From the NCBI GenBank assembly GCA_046757585.1, contig JBHHYR010000124.1:1-11433 (forward strand): 11,433 nt of DNA, written 5' to 3'. A program made the position numbers and the translations under genes. Below are positions 1-5,725 of this stretch, in pieces; position 1 is the first letter of the stretch; each line of letters begins with the position of its first letter. The stretch comes from JBHHYR01 sp046757585 (GTDB taxonomy: Bacteria > Desulfobacterota > Binatia > HRBIN30). The notes beneath the pieces were generated by a model. That model was not told the DNA's origin and made no database searches. It was given only the letters and a program-made list of their open reading frames with translations.

Positions 1-83
1 GACGCAGCGTCGAAGTAGCGGCCAGCGTTGAACTGCCGCGCCGCCTCGATGATCACACCACGAAGCGCCACAACCGCGTGCAT
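1..83 (-). CDS. Truncated 5' end of a gene, possibly DUF309-like
   Basis: Reading leftward from an ATG at 83-81, the frame is open to the window edge for 27 codons. About three quarters of third positions are G or C, as in the confirmed genes. The peptide ends with F-N-A-G-R-Y-F-D-A-A, which resembles the start of DUF309 proteins (phenylalanine/asparagine-x-Gly-x-phenylalanine followed by Glu-Ala-His-Glu). The expected His-Glu does not follow here, because the next codon begins TC. The upstream in-frame stop is at 142-140, so the ATG is the only good start. Only a weak purine stretch (AAGAG) precedes it. The rest of the gene lies outside the window. The DUF309 label is a guess; that a gene starts here is somewhat more likely. 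Confidence 0.4.
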   Translation of the reverse strand, partial: MHAVVALRGVIIEAARQFNAGRYFDAA

Positions 84-361
84 GTTCGTCGCTCTTAGCC
101 TTGATCCGAAAATAAATGCAAGATCGAACAGCAACTTCGGTCAGGAAGACCTGACCCTGCAACCACGGGTCCCCTCCTTTCGCAGGGAACCTCGCCGAAT
201 ACGTTGTCGCATTTGTGAAAAGCAATACTACGCCTGCCGAAGCAGTGGGCGGGGCTTGCACGGGACTGGCAGCCGTCTGTCGCCGGTTCTCCTGGGGGCG
301 CTTTCGCTGGCGGGAAAGGCTGCAAATGAGGTAGTAACCTGAGTCGGAAGGAACAACGGTA
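84..361. other. Divergent intergenic region with one small hairpin
   Basis: This stretch separates the leftward gene start at 83 from the secreted-protein gene at 362. The short frames in it look non-coding. It has a perfect 7-bp inverted repeat, GGTCAGG at 139-145 and CCTGACC at 150-156 around a 4-nt loop. It is not followed by a clean T run on either strand, so I do not call it a terminator. An AT-richer patch at about 200-230 may hold the promoter for the gene at 362 (AATACT at 224-229 is a possible -10), but no -35 sits at the right distance. Confidence 0.4.
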
Positions 362-2314
362 GTGCCAATCATGTCCGCGCGGCCCCGGAAGAGGGCCAAT
401 ACCTCGACGGTGGCTCTGCTGGCCAGGCGATCACCTTGCGTGATCGCTTTGATGCTGCTGACCCTCGTGGGGCAACGGGCGGCACACGCTGTAACCTTCA
501 CCGTCGACAGCACGGTCGACGCGCCTGACGGGGAGCCGGGAGACGGTACTTGTGCCACAGCTGAGGGAACGTGCACGCTGCGGGCAGCCTTGCAAGAGGC
601 AAACGCCTCTCCGGACCCGGACAGCATCGAGCTGCCCGCCGGAACGTACACTCTGACCAACGCCGGGGCGAACGAAGATGCTGCAGCTACCGGCGATCTC
701 GACATCCTGGGCGACCTGACCATCGTCGGCGCGGCAACGGACAATAGTATCATCAGGGGAAACGGCCTTGACCGAGTTTTCGACGTCGTCGGCCCGGCGG
801 TTGTGACCATTTCACGCGTTACCGTGCAAGATGGCACTGCCCTCAGCGCCGCCGGAGGTGGCATTCGTAACTCGGGGGCCCTCACACTGACGGGCGTCAC
901 CCTCCGGAACAACGCGGCCCCGATGGCTGACGGTGGCGGCATCGCCAATCTCGCTGGCGCTACTGTACAATTCACCAATGTGACCGTCAGTGGGAACGCG
1001 GCTGAGGCGCGCGGTGGCGGCATCGCCAACTTCAGCGGCGGCACCATTCTACTGCTCAACGTCACGCTGAGCAACAACTCAGCGACCGCTGGCGGTGGCA
1101 TCGACAATTTTGGCTCCGCGGAGCTGCGGAACACCATCGTCGCGAACAGTCCGACGGGAGGCACGTGCGCCGGCGCGGTTGTCACTTCACTCGGTCACAA
1201 CCTGGATAGTGGCACGACGTGTCTGTTCAACGCTGTCGGCGATCTCTCGGACGTGGACCCAGGCCTGGGCCCCCTGCAGGACAACGGCGGCTTCACGTTC
1301 ACACACGCCCTCCTCCCAGGCAGCACCGCAATCGACGCCGGGGACGACCTCGACTGTCCAGCAACCGACCAGCGCGGTGCACCACGACCGGCAGACGGGA
1401 ATGCAGACGGTACAGCCACGTGCGACATCGGGGCGTTCGAGGTGCAGGGCCCCACACCAACCCCGACCGGCACCGGTGGTCCGACACACACGGCCCCACC
1501 GGCTACGCCAACCGGCACGCCGGCACGCACCATACCTACCGAGACGCCGGCAGTATCACCGACGACCACGGCGCGCCCCGCGATTCATCTCGGCACAGCG
1601 ACGGGAAACCCCGGCGACGAAGTCAGTTTCGCCGCGACGCTGGCCACGGAAGGCGTCACGATCGGCAGCGCGCAGAACGACATCACCTTCGACAGCGTCA
1701 ATGCACCCATCGCTGCCCGCCCCAGCGGCCAGCCCGATTGCACGGTGAACCCGGGCATCAACAAGCAACCATCCTTTAGCTTTCTGCCGTCACCGTGTCG
1801 CCCTCCGGCGTGCACGCTACGCGCGGCAGTCTTCAGCCTCTCGCTTCCCATCAGCCCCATCCCGGACGGATCGACCCTGTACACGTGTACGGTGAGTATC
1901 TCGGCAACCGCGCCGCCGGGTGAATATCAGCTGGCGATCAGCCGTATCGCCTTCGCCGATCCCGAGGGTATGCCGGTACCGAACGCGATCGGGAGCGACG
2001 GCAAGATCATCGTCCTAGCGCCGACGGCGACACCAACTGCCACTCCGACACCTACGGCCACTTCATCGCCAACCCCGACCGCCACCGTGACGCCGACTTC
2101 CACACCGGCCTGTGCCGGCGACTGCGACGGTGGGGGGAGCGTAACGGTCAACGAGCTGCTGAGGATGGTGAACGTTGCGCTCGGCAACGCCCCTGTATCG
2201 AACTGTCCCGCCGGAGACCTGGATAACGATCAGCGGATTACCGTGAACGAAATCATTGCTGCGGTCAGCAATGCTCTGAACGGGTGTCCCCTAGCGGGAG
2301 GGCCGACCGCCTGA
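362..2314 (+). CDS. Secreted CSLREA / beta-helix protein with cohesin-like and dockerin-like domains
   Basis: This is an exported multidomain protein of 650 residues. A GTG start at 362 fits best because GGAAGGAA at 346-353 lies 8 nt upstream; an ATG at 371 would be too far. Residues 1-43 are a signal peptide with a basic start, a hydrophobic core (about 26-37) and an Ala-His-Ala cleavage site. The CSLREA-type segment follows (about 44-85, with C-T-L-R-A-A-L-Q-E-A-N-A). A right-handed beta-helix comes next, with Gly-Gly-Gly-Ile turns every 26-27 residues (168, 194, 221, 247), then a 'choice-of-anchor Q'-type end near 310-360 (A-I-D-A-G-D ... C-D-I-G-A-F-E). A Thr/Pro linker (about 363-405) leads to a cohesin-like beta domain (about 406-551), a second Thr/Pro linker (about 553-583), and a C-terminal pair of dockerin-like calcium loops (about 584-645). 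Loop 1 reads D-C-D-G-G-G-S-V-T-V-N-E and lacks the usual Asp/Asn at position 5; loop 2, D-L-D-N-D-Q-R-I-T-V-N-E, is complete. The likely role is cell-surface adhesion or scaffolding; no catalytic residues are evident. The ligand is unknown. Confidence 0.9.
   Translation: MPIMSARPRKRANTSTVALLARRSPCVIALMLLTLVGQRAAHAVTFTVDSTVDAPDGEPGDGTCATAEGTCTLRAALQEANASPDPDSIELPAGTYTLTNAGANEDAAATGDLDILGDLTIVGAATDNSIIRGNGLDRVFDVVGPAVVTISRVTVQDGTALSAAGGGIRNSGALTLTGVTLRNNAAPMADGGGIANLAGATVQFTNVTVSGNAAEARGGGIANFSGGTILLLNVTLSNNSATAGGGIDNFGSAELRNTIVANSPTGGTCAGAVVTSLGHNLDSGTTCLFNAVGDLSDVDPGLGPLQDNGGFTFTHALLPGSTAIDAGDDLDCPATDQRGAPRPADGNADGTATCDIGAFEVQGPTPTPTGTGGPTHTAPPATPTGTPARTIPTETPAVSPTTTARPAIHLGTATGNPGDEVSFAATLATEGVTIGSAQNDITFDSVNAPIAARPSGQPDCTVNPGINKQPSFSFLPSPCRPPACTLRAAVFSLSLPISPIPDGSTLYTCTVSISATAPPGEYQLAISRIAFADPEGMPVPNAIGSDGKIIVLAPTATPTATPTPTATSSPTPTATVTPTSTPACAGDCDGGGSVTVNELLRMVNVALGNAPVSNCPAGDLDNDQRITVNEIIAAVSNALNGCPLAGGPTA
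854..1110 (+). repeat. Beta-helix coil repeat (26-27 codons)
   Basis: Four successive coils of the beta-helix carry a Gly-Gly-Gly-Ile turn whose Ile codons start at 863, 941, 1022 and 1100. The spacings are 78, 81 and 78 nt, so all are in frame. Two of the copies share an identical 18-bp stretch at 931-948 and 1012-1029, which suggests recent duplication or conversion of a coil unit. This is coding repeat, not a mobile element. Confidence 0.8.
2018..2109 (+). repeat. Low-complexity Thr/Pro-coding linker
   Basis: A run of ACN, CCN and GCN codons encodes an alternating Ala/Pro/Thr linker between the cohesin-like and dockerin-like domains of the secreted protein. A related but less regular linker lies at about 1447-1575. 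Such linkers are typical of extracellular multidomain proteins, are often glycosylated, and vary in length through slippage. Confidence 0.75.
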
Positions 2315-2336
2315 ACACCGAGGAGGCGCGGTGGAA

Positions 2337-2383
2337 ACACTGTCCGAATAGTACACCTGCCGCCAGAAGCGGACAGTGTCCGC
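2337..2383. promoter_or_regulatory. Cluster of TGTCCG/CGGACA repeats with a 15-bp palindrome
   Basis: TGTCCG at 2341-2346, CGGACA at 2370-2375 and TGTCCG at 2377-2382 form two nested structures. One is a perfect 15-bp palindrome, GCGGACA-G-TGTCCGC (2369-2383). The other is a perfect 10-bp inverted repeat, ACACTGTCCG (2337-2346) with its complement at 2370-2379. The left copy also reads as ACA-C-TGTCCG, a half-intact version of the palindrome, with its centre 36 bp from that of the full one. The cluster ends 13 bp before the -35 hexamer at 2397. No T run follows, so an operator is more likely than a terminator. The same palindrome form occurs at 6988-7002. The cognate regulator is unknown. Confidence 0.55.
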
Positions 2384-2396
2384 GCGTGCAGCTTGC

Positions 2397-2425
2397 TTGA
2401 CACGCACCGCGGTGATCACTACGGT
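2397..2425 (+). promoter_or_regulatory. Sigma70-type promoter for the 2437 gene run
   Basis: A consensus -35 TTGACA (2397-2402) is followed, after a 17-bp spacer, by TACGGT (2420-2425), which keeps the TA and final T of a -10 box. Transcription would start near 2431-2433, only a few bases before the ATG at 2437. That agrees with the lack of a Shine-Dalgarno sequence there and implies an almost leaderless mRNA. The weak -10 leaves room for an activator bound at the palindrome just upstream. Confidence 0.45.
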
Positions 2426-2436
2426 TCCGATGCGCG

Positions 2437-2916
2437 ATGGGCATGCTGGGGAAGATTGGTCGGTTCGTGACGGGCAGTAGCGTAGGAGCGGTGCGCGAGG
2501 CCACAGACGCGTTGCGCCAAGCCTACCTCGACTGCGCCCAGCGGGCCCGCCAGCTCAGTCGCCATGCAGACATGGCCCCACAAGCGTACAGCAGGGCCGG
2601 GCTGGAGGAATTGGCGGTGGCCGAACAGGCCCAAGCACAGCGCCTGCGGGAAGCCCTGGAGGCAGCTGGGGCGACCGTACCAACGGCACAGACGGAGTCC
2701 CTCCCTGGCGGCGCTCTCAACCACTGGGCACGGCTGGTGCAGGATCTCGAGTCTCACCGATTATCGGCACGGCACTTTCGCCGCCTGGCGGTACGTTTCG
2801 CCGAAGACCTCCCAGGTACGGCGATGCTGTTCGATACGCTGTGTCGTGAAGAGCAAATCCATTGCGAACGCCTGCGCACCTTGATCGCGCGGGCAGATCC
2901 GCAAGCGCTTGACTGA
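2437..2916 (+). CDS. Ferritin-like four-helix protein, function unknown
   Basis: A soluble, almost entirely helical protein of 159 residues with no signal peptide or TM segment. The helices fall at about 15-43, 52-78, 94-122 and 126-152, as in ferritin-like/rubrerythrin-type bundles. The last helix has an E-x-x-H pair (E139, H142) of the kind that binds metal. The equivalent place in helix 2 reads E63-Q-A-Q66, without a histidine, so a canonical diiron centre may be absent; E105, H107 and E123 are other possible ligands. There is no Shine-Dalgarno sequence before the ATG at 2437; an ATG at 2443 is an alternative start. It is the first gene of the plus-strand run, 23 nt before the Nudix gene. 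The fold assignment is from pattern only; metal binding and role are not established. Confidence 0.75.
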   Translation: MGMLGKIGRFVTGSSVGAVREATDALRQAYLDCAQRARQLSRHADMAPQAYSRAGLEELAVAEQAQAQRLREALEAAGATVPTAQTESLPGGALNHWARLVQDLESHRLSARHFRRLAVRFAEDLPGTAMLFDTLCREEQIHCERLRTLIARADPQALD

Positions 2917-2939
2917 GTGGCGCGACGCACACACGGCCC

Positions 2940-3569
2940 ATGGCTCGTCGTGCGATTCTGCCGGTTGGTCGTGACGAACGTGGCGATCTGATGAGCATCA
3001 ATACCATTCGCGAACGGTTGTCCGCTTACCAGCCCCGCTCGGTCGAGGGGCCAGGGTACGCCCGTGCGGCAGTCGCCATTGTCTTACGTGATGGGGTTGC
3101 AGGCTCAGAGTTCATCGTCATCCAGCGATCCCAGCGTGACAATGACCCGTGGTCTGGACACATGGCGCTGCCAGGGGGCCGTCAGGCCCCATCTGATGGG
3201 GACCTGTTCATGACCGCCGCCCGCGAAACACACGAGGAAGTCGGGGTAGATCTGCTACATTGCAGCGAACTGCTGGGTCATCTCGACGACCGGCGCGCCG
3301 GAGGAGGGAGGCTGGACCTCGTCATCACTCCTTTCGTCTGCGCGCTCACCGCGCCGGTTACGTTGACGCCCAACCACCAAGAGGTCGCGAATGCGCTCTG
3401 GGTGCCTCTGGCCGCCCTTGGCCGGCCAGAAGCGCAAGGCAGTTATCACGCGACGCCTGACGGCCAGACCGTGACGCACGAGGCGTTGGTGTACCAAGGA
3501 CACAGGATCTGGGGTTTGACGTATCGGATCTTGCGGGAACTCCTGGCTGCGCTCGGACACAACCCATAG
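2940..3569 (+). CDS. Nudix hydrolase, NudL/NUDT8 (CoA diphosphatase)-like
   Basis: Members of this family hydrolyse nucleoside diphosphates linked to another group; the NudL/NUDT7/NUDT8 branch cleaves CoA and its derivatives to 3',5'-ADP and phosphopantetheine. The Nudix box starts at G79-G80 and ends R95-E-T-H-E-E-V-G-V103. There are 14 residues between the Gly and the Arg-Glu pair, one more than the textbook box, and this matches the NUDT8/NudL arrangement. W-S-G-H-M-A-L-P-G-G (71-80) is close to the signature before the box in that branch. The protein has 209 residues and is soluble. An ATG at 2991 (M-S-I-N-T-I-R-E-R-L) is an equally plausible start and fits the usual N-terminus of the branch better; neither start has a clear Shine-Dalgarno sequence. 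CoA as substrate is inferred from the motif; other nucleotides are possible. Confidence 0.87.
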   Translation: MARRAILPVGRDERGDLMSINTIRERLSAYQPRSVEGPGYARAAVAIVLRDGVAGSEFIVIQRSQRDNDPWSGHMALPGGRQAPSDGDLFMTAARETHEEVGVDLLHCSELLGHLDDRRAGGGRLDLVITPFVCALTAPVTLTPNHQEVANALWVPLAALGRPEAQGSYHATPDGQTVTHEALVYQGHRIWGLTYRILRELLAALGHNP

Positions 3570-3581
3570 AAACCGAGCGCG

Positions 3582-3610
3582 TTGACTCCCGAAATCGCTT
3601 TCCGTATTGT
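3582..3610 (+). promoter_or_regulatory. Sigma70-type promoter upstream of the sulfur-carrier gene
   Basis: TTGACT (3582-3587) and TATTGT (3605-3610) are separated by exactly 17 bp, matching the -35 and -10 boxes at 5/6 and 4/6 positions. The start site would lie near 3615-3619, leaving a leader of only 4-8 nt before the ATG at 3623. No Shine-Dalgarno sequence is visible. This would let the tRNA-modification genes be expressed separately from the Nudix gene, whose stop is at 3567-3569. Confidence 0.5.
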
Positions 3611-3622
3611 CGCAACGCTCAC

Positions 3623-3817
3623 ATGCGCATACGGTTGCTACCACAGCACGAACAGGTAGAGCTCGACGGGCGGCGGCGTGTTGCTGACGTTCTCCGCCAT
3701 CTGGGTCTGCTGCCGGGCACGGTCATGGTCATTCGTGGCGACGAACTGCTCATGGATCGAGAGTTCGTCGAGCACGATGACGTGATAGAAATCCGCAAGG
3801 TCATTTCCGGTGGTTGA
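3623..3817 (+). CDS. ThiS/MoaD-type sulfur-carrier protein (TtuB-like)
   Basis: A 64-residue beta-grasp (ubiquitin-like) protein ending in V-I-S-G-G. The C-terminal Gly-Gly is the feature that an E1-like enzyme adenylates and converts to a thiocarboxylate in ThiS, MoaD, Urm1 and TtuB. The pattern of an N-terminal strand, a helix near R18-L27 (R-V-A-D-V-L-R-H-L), a V-M-V-I-R-G-D-E strand and D-D-V-I-E-I before the tail is typical of ThiS/TtuB. It lies 70 nt before a TtuA-type thiolase. In Thermus thermophilus TtuB hands sulfur to TtuA for 2-thiolation of U54 in tRNA, so the same role is inferred here. ThiS proper (thiamine) is the main alternative, but no thi genes are nearby. No activating MoeB/TtuC-type enzyme or rhodanese is in the window. 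Confidence 0.85.
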   Translation: MRIRLLPQHEQVELDGRRRVADVLRHLGLLPGTVMVIRGDELLMDREFVEHDDVIEIRKVISGG

Positions 3818-3887
3818 ACATGGCCGGGAGCCGGACACATCTCCCCGGCGGCTCGCGGAGCGAGTGGCGCCGCGTCATAGGGGACGC

Positions 3888-4829
3888 ATGAAGTGCAAGC
3901 GTTGCCAGGCCAAGGCAGAAGTGCAGATTCGGCATCACAATTCCGCCTTCTGCCGTTCCTGTTACCTCTTCGTGTTTCAGCGACAGGTGCAGCGCGCCAT
4001 CGAGCACGAACAGATGTTCAGCCCGGAAGAGGAAATCCTGGTAGCCGTATCAGGGGGCAAGGACAGCCTGGCGCTGTGGGACGTGTTGGTCGAGCTCGGT
4101 TACCGTACGGCCGGCCTGCATTTGGCGCTCGGCATTGGGACCTACTCGCAGCGTTCGGCGGCGAAAACCGAAGCTTTCGCACGCAGCCGTACAGTGCCTT
4201 TGATTACCGTGAGCTTGCAGGAAGAAGGGTTGGCAGTACCGACGCTGGCGCGATTCACCAACCGGCCCGCCTGCGCGGCCTGCGGCATCAGCAAGCGCCA
4301 CTACTTCGACCGCCTGGCGTTCGAGCGCGGTTTCCCGGTTCTAGCGACTGGCCACAACCTCGACGACGAGGCCGCTCGACTTCTGGGCAACGTGTTGCGC
4401 TGGCGGATCCACCATCTGGCGAAGCAGCGCCCGGTATTGCACGCCAGACACGAGCGCCTGGTGCGCAAGGTGAAGCCCCTGTTCCGCATCAGCGAATACG
4501 AGACGGCGGTCTACGCCTTTTTTCGGGGCATCGACTACATCGTTGAGGAATGCCCGAACAGCGCAGGAGCCACCCAGCTCGTCTACAAAGACGTGCTCAG
4601 CCGCCTCGAGGCGGTCATGCCTGGCACCAAGCTGAGCTTTGTCCAAGAGTTTCTCCGTTCCTGCCAGGCGCAGTTCGCGGGACGCGTTGAAACGCCGCCT
4701 CAGTCGTGCCAGCGCTGCGGCATGCCGGCGTTTGGTTCGCTGTGTTCGTTCTGCGGTCTAGTGCGCGAGGTCGCGACCAAGCAGCAGCAGCCGCGGCAGG
4801 CGCCACGAAACGCCAACAGCGGCCGTTGA
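3888..4829 (+). CDS. ttuA: TtuA/Ncs6-family tRNA 2-thiouridine synthetase
   Basis: Adenylates a tRNA uridine through its PP-loop and then inserts sulfur at C2, using a [4Fe-4S] cluster and a sulfur-carrier protein. Counting from the ATG at 3888 (313 residues), the N-terminal zinc finger has C3-x-x-C6 and C22-x-x-C25. The PP-loop S-G-G-K-D-S is at 55-60. The cluster cysteines are C129 and C132 (C-A-A-C) plus C222 (E-E-C-P-N-S), and A-T-G-H-N-L-D-D-E-A is at 153-162. A C-terminal zinc finger uses C274, C277, C286 and C289. Two zinc fingers plus this cysteine set mark the TtuA type rather than the shorter TtcA type (s2C32). The start is chosen because the first cysteine pair follows the Met directly, as in the family, and AGGGGA precedes it at 3879-3884; the frame is open back to a GTG at 3810 inside the upstream gene. 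U54 rather than the wobble base as target is inferred from the TrmI neighbour. Confidence 0.92.
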   Translation: MKCKRCQAKAEVQIRHHNSAFCRSCYLFVFQRQVQRAIEHEQMFSPEEEILVAVSGGKDSLALWDVLVELGYRTAGLHLALGIGTYSQRSAAKTEAFARSRTVPLITVSLQEEGLAVPTLARFTNRPACAACGISKRHYFDRLAFERGFPVLATGHNLDDEAARLLGNVLRWRIHHLAKQRPVLHARHERLVRKVKPLFRISEYETAVYAFFRGIDYIVEECPNSAGATQLVYKDVLSRLEAVMPGTKLSFVQEFLRSCQAQFAGRVETPPQSCQRCGMPAFGSLCSFCGLVREVATKQQQPRQAPRNANSGR

Positions 4830-4863
4830 GACCCAACCTACGGCAACACGGATAGACTGTGAC

Positions 4864-5691
4864 ATGCAGGCTCCGGGCAGCGAGCGTTTGCAGGCCGGGG
4901 ATACCGTCCTGTTCCTGGATCGCAAGGAGCGCGAGTATCTCCGCACGCTCCAGCCAGGTGGGCGCGTGCACATTCGTGGCGGTACCATGCAGGCCGATCA
5001 CCTGATCGGCCTCGAAGAAGGGTCCGTCGTGTGCAACACGGCGGGCGAACGGTTTCTCATGGTCCGGCCGACTTTCGCGCAGCTCATTCCGAATCTGCCG
5101 CGGCGCGCCCAGGTCATCTATCCGAAAGACATTGGACCGATCCTCCTCTGGGGCGACATCTATCCAGGCGCCACGGTGGTCGAGGTTGGCGCGGGCCCCG
5201 GGGCGTTGACGATGGCGTTGTTACGGGCGGTCGGACCCCTGGGACGGGTGATCTCCTATGAGGCCCGGCCGGAATTTGCAGCAATGGCACAAGCCAACGT
5301 GCGGCAATACTACGGTGACGCCCCCAACTGGTCGCTCAAGGTGGTCGAGGTCCTGGACAGGATGGACGAACGGAGGGTCGATCGCGTCACCATCGACATT
5401 GCCGAACCGTGGCGGCTCCTGCCGGCAGCAGCGGCGGCGCTCCGGCCTGGAGGCCTCATCCTCGGCTACCTCCCGACTGTGTTGCAGGTCAAGCAGTTCG
5501 TCGACCAGTTACGCGTGCATGGAAGTTTCGCGGCCGTGCGCTCCTTCGAGACGTTCGTCCGGTTCTGGTACGTGAACAAGCTCAGCATCCGGCCTGAGCA
5601 CCGGATGATCGGGCACACAGGTTTCATCATCGTCGCGCGCCGCCTTGCCGTTACAACGGCGAAACTCGTTGACTCCTGCGCGAGCATGTAG
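4864..5691 (+). CDS. trmI: tRNA (adenine-N1)-methyltransferase, TrmI family
   Basis: A class I SAM-dependent methylase that makes m1A at position 58 of the tRNA T-loop, normally as a tetramer. Family hallmarks in order: an N-terminal beta domain with L-I-G-L-E-E-G-S (47-54), R-A-Q-V-I-Y-P-K-D-I-G (81-91), the SAM loop E107-V-G-A-G-P-G-A-L-T, the acidic S-Y-E133 that would bind the ribose, the catalytic-type Asp in V-D-R-V-T-I-D178, P-W at 182-183, and C-terminal R-P-E-H-R-M-I-G-H-T-G-F (243-254). The usual H-T-H-x-G near the N-terminus is replaced by V-H-I-R-G-G. Its 275 residues are the normal length. The gene follows ttuA by 34 nt. TAGACT at 4853-4858 ends 5 nt before the ATG and could be a -10 box for a leaderless transcript, though no -35 is seen. 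In Thermus, m1A58 promotes 2-thiolation of U54, so the adjacency makes sense. Confidence 0.92.
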   Translation: MQAPGSERLQAGDTVLFLDRKEREYLRTLQPGGRVHIRGGTMQADHLIGLEEGSVVCNTAGERFLMVRPTFAQLIPNLPRRAQVIYPKDIGPILLWGDIYPGATVVEVGAGPGALTMALLRAVGPLGRVISYEARPEFAAMAQANVRQYYGDAPNWSLKVVEVLDRMDERRVDRVTIDIAEPWRLLPAAAAALRPGGLILGYLPTVLQVKQFVDQLRVHGSFAAVRSFETFVRFWYVNKLSIRPEHRMIGHTGFIIVARRLAVTTAKLVDSCASM

Positions 5692-5725
5692 TAGCCGTTT
5701 TCTTAGGTCCTGAATTCATCTTCAC

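Noticed and set aside
139..156. GGTCAGG/CCTGACC hairpin as a terminator
   Set aside because: The stem is only 7 bp, with no immediate T run on either strand.
95..342. Small frames on both strands in the left intergenic region
   Set aside because: Their compositions are arbitrary, with no ribosome sites or recognisable domains.
1879..1890. GTACACGTGTAC palindrome
   Set aside because: It lies inside a coding region and has an even centre, unlike the two odd-centred intergenic palindromes; likely chance.
1095..2187. Several long overlapping frames on both strands within the secreted-protein gene
   Set aside because: They are rich in Arg, Pro and His from GC-rich out-of-frame reading and have no domain pattern, while the frame at 362-2314 has a signal peptide and ordered domains.
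2337..2379. 10-bp inverted repeat as an intrinsic terminator of the secreted-protein gene
   Set aside because: The loop is 23 nt and the downstream sequence is GC-rich without a T run; the nested palindrome fits an operator better.
3810..3887. N-terminal extension of ttuA from a GTG overlapping the sulfur-carrier gene
   Set aside because: The extension is Arg/Pro-rich with no family counterpart, and TtuA proteins begin right before the first cysteine pair.
5669..5694. TTGACT near the end of trmI as a promoter for the folate gene
   Set aside because: No -10-like box lies at a 16-18 bp spacing; it is within the trmI coding sequence.
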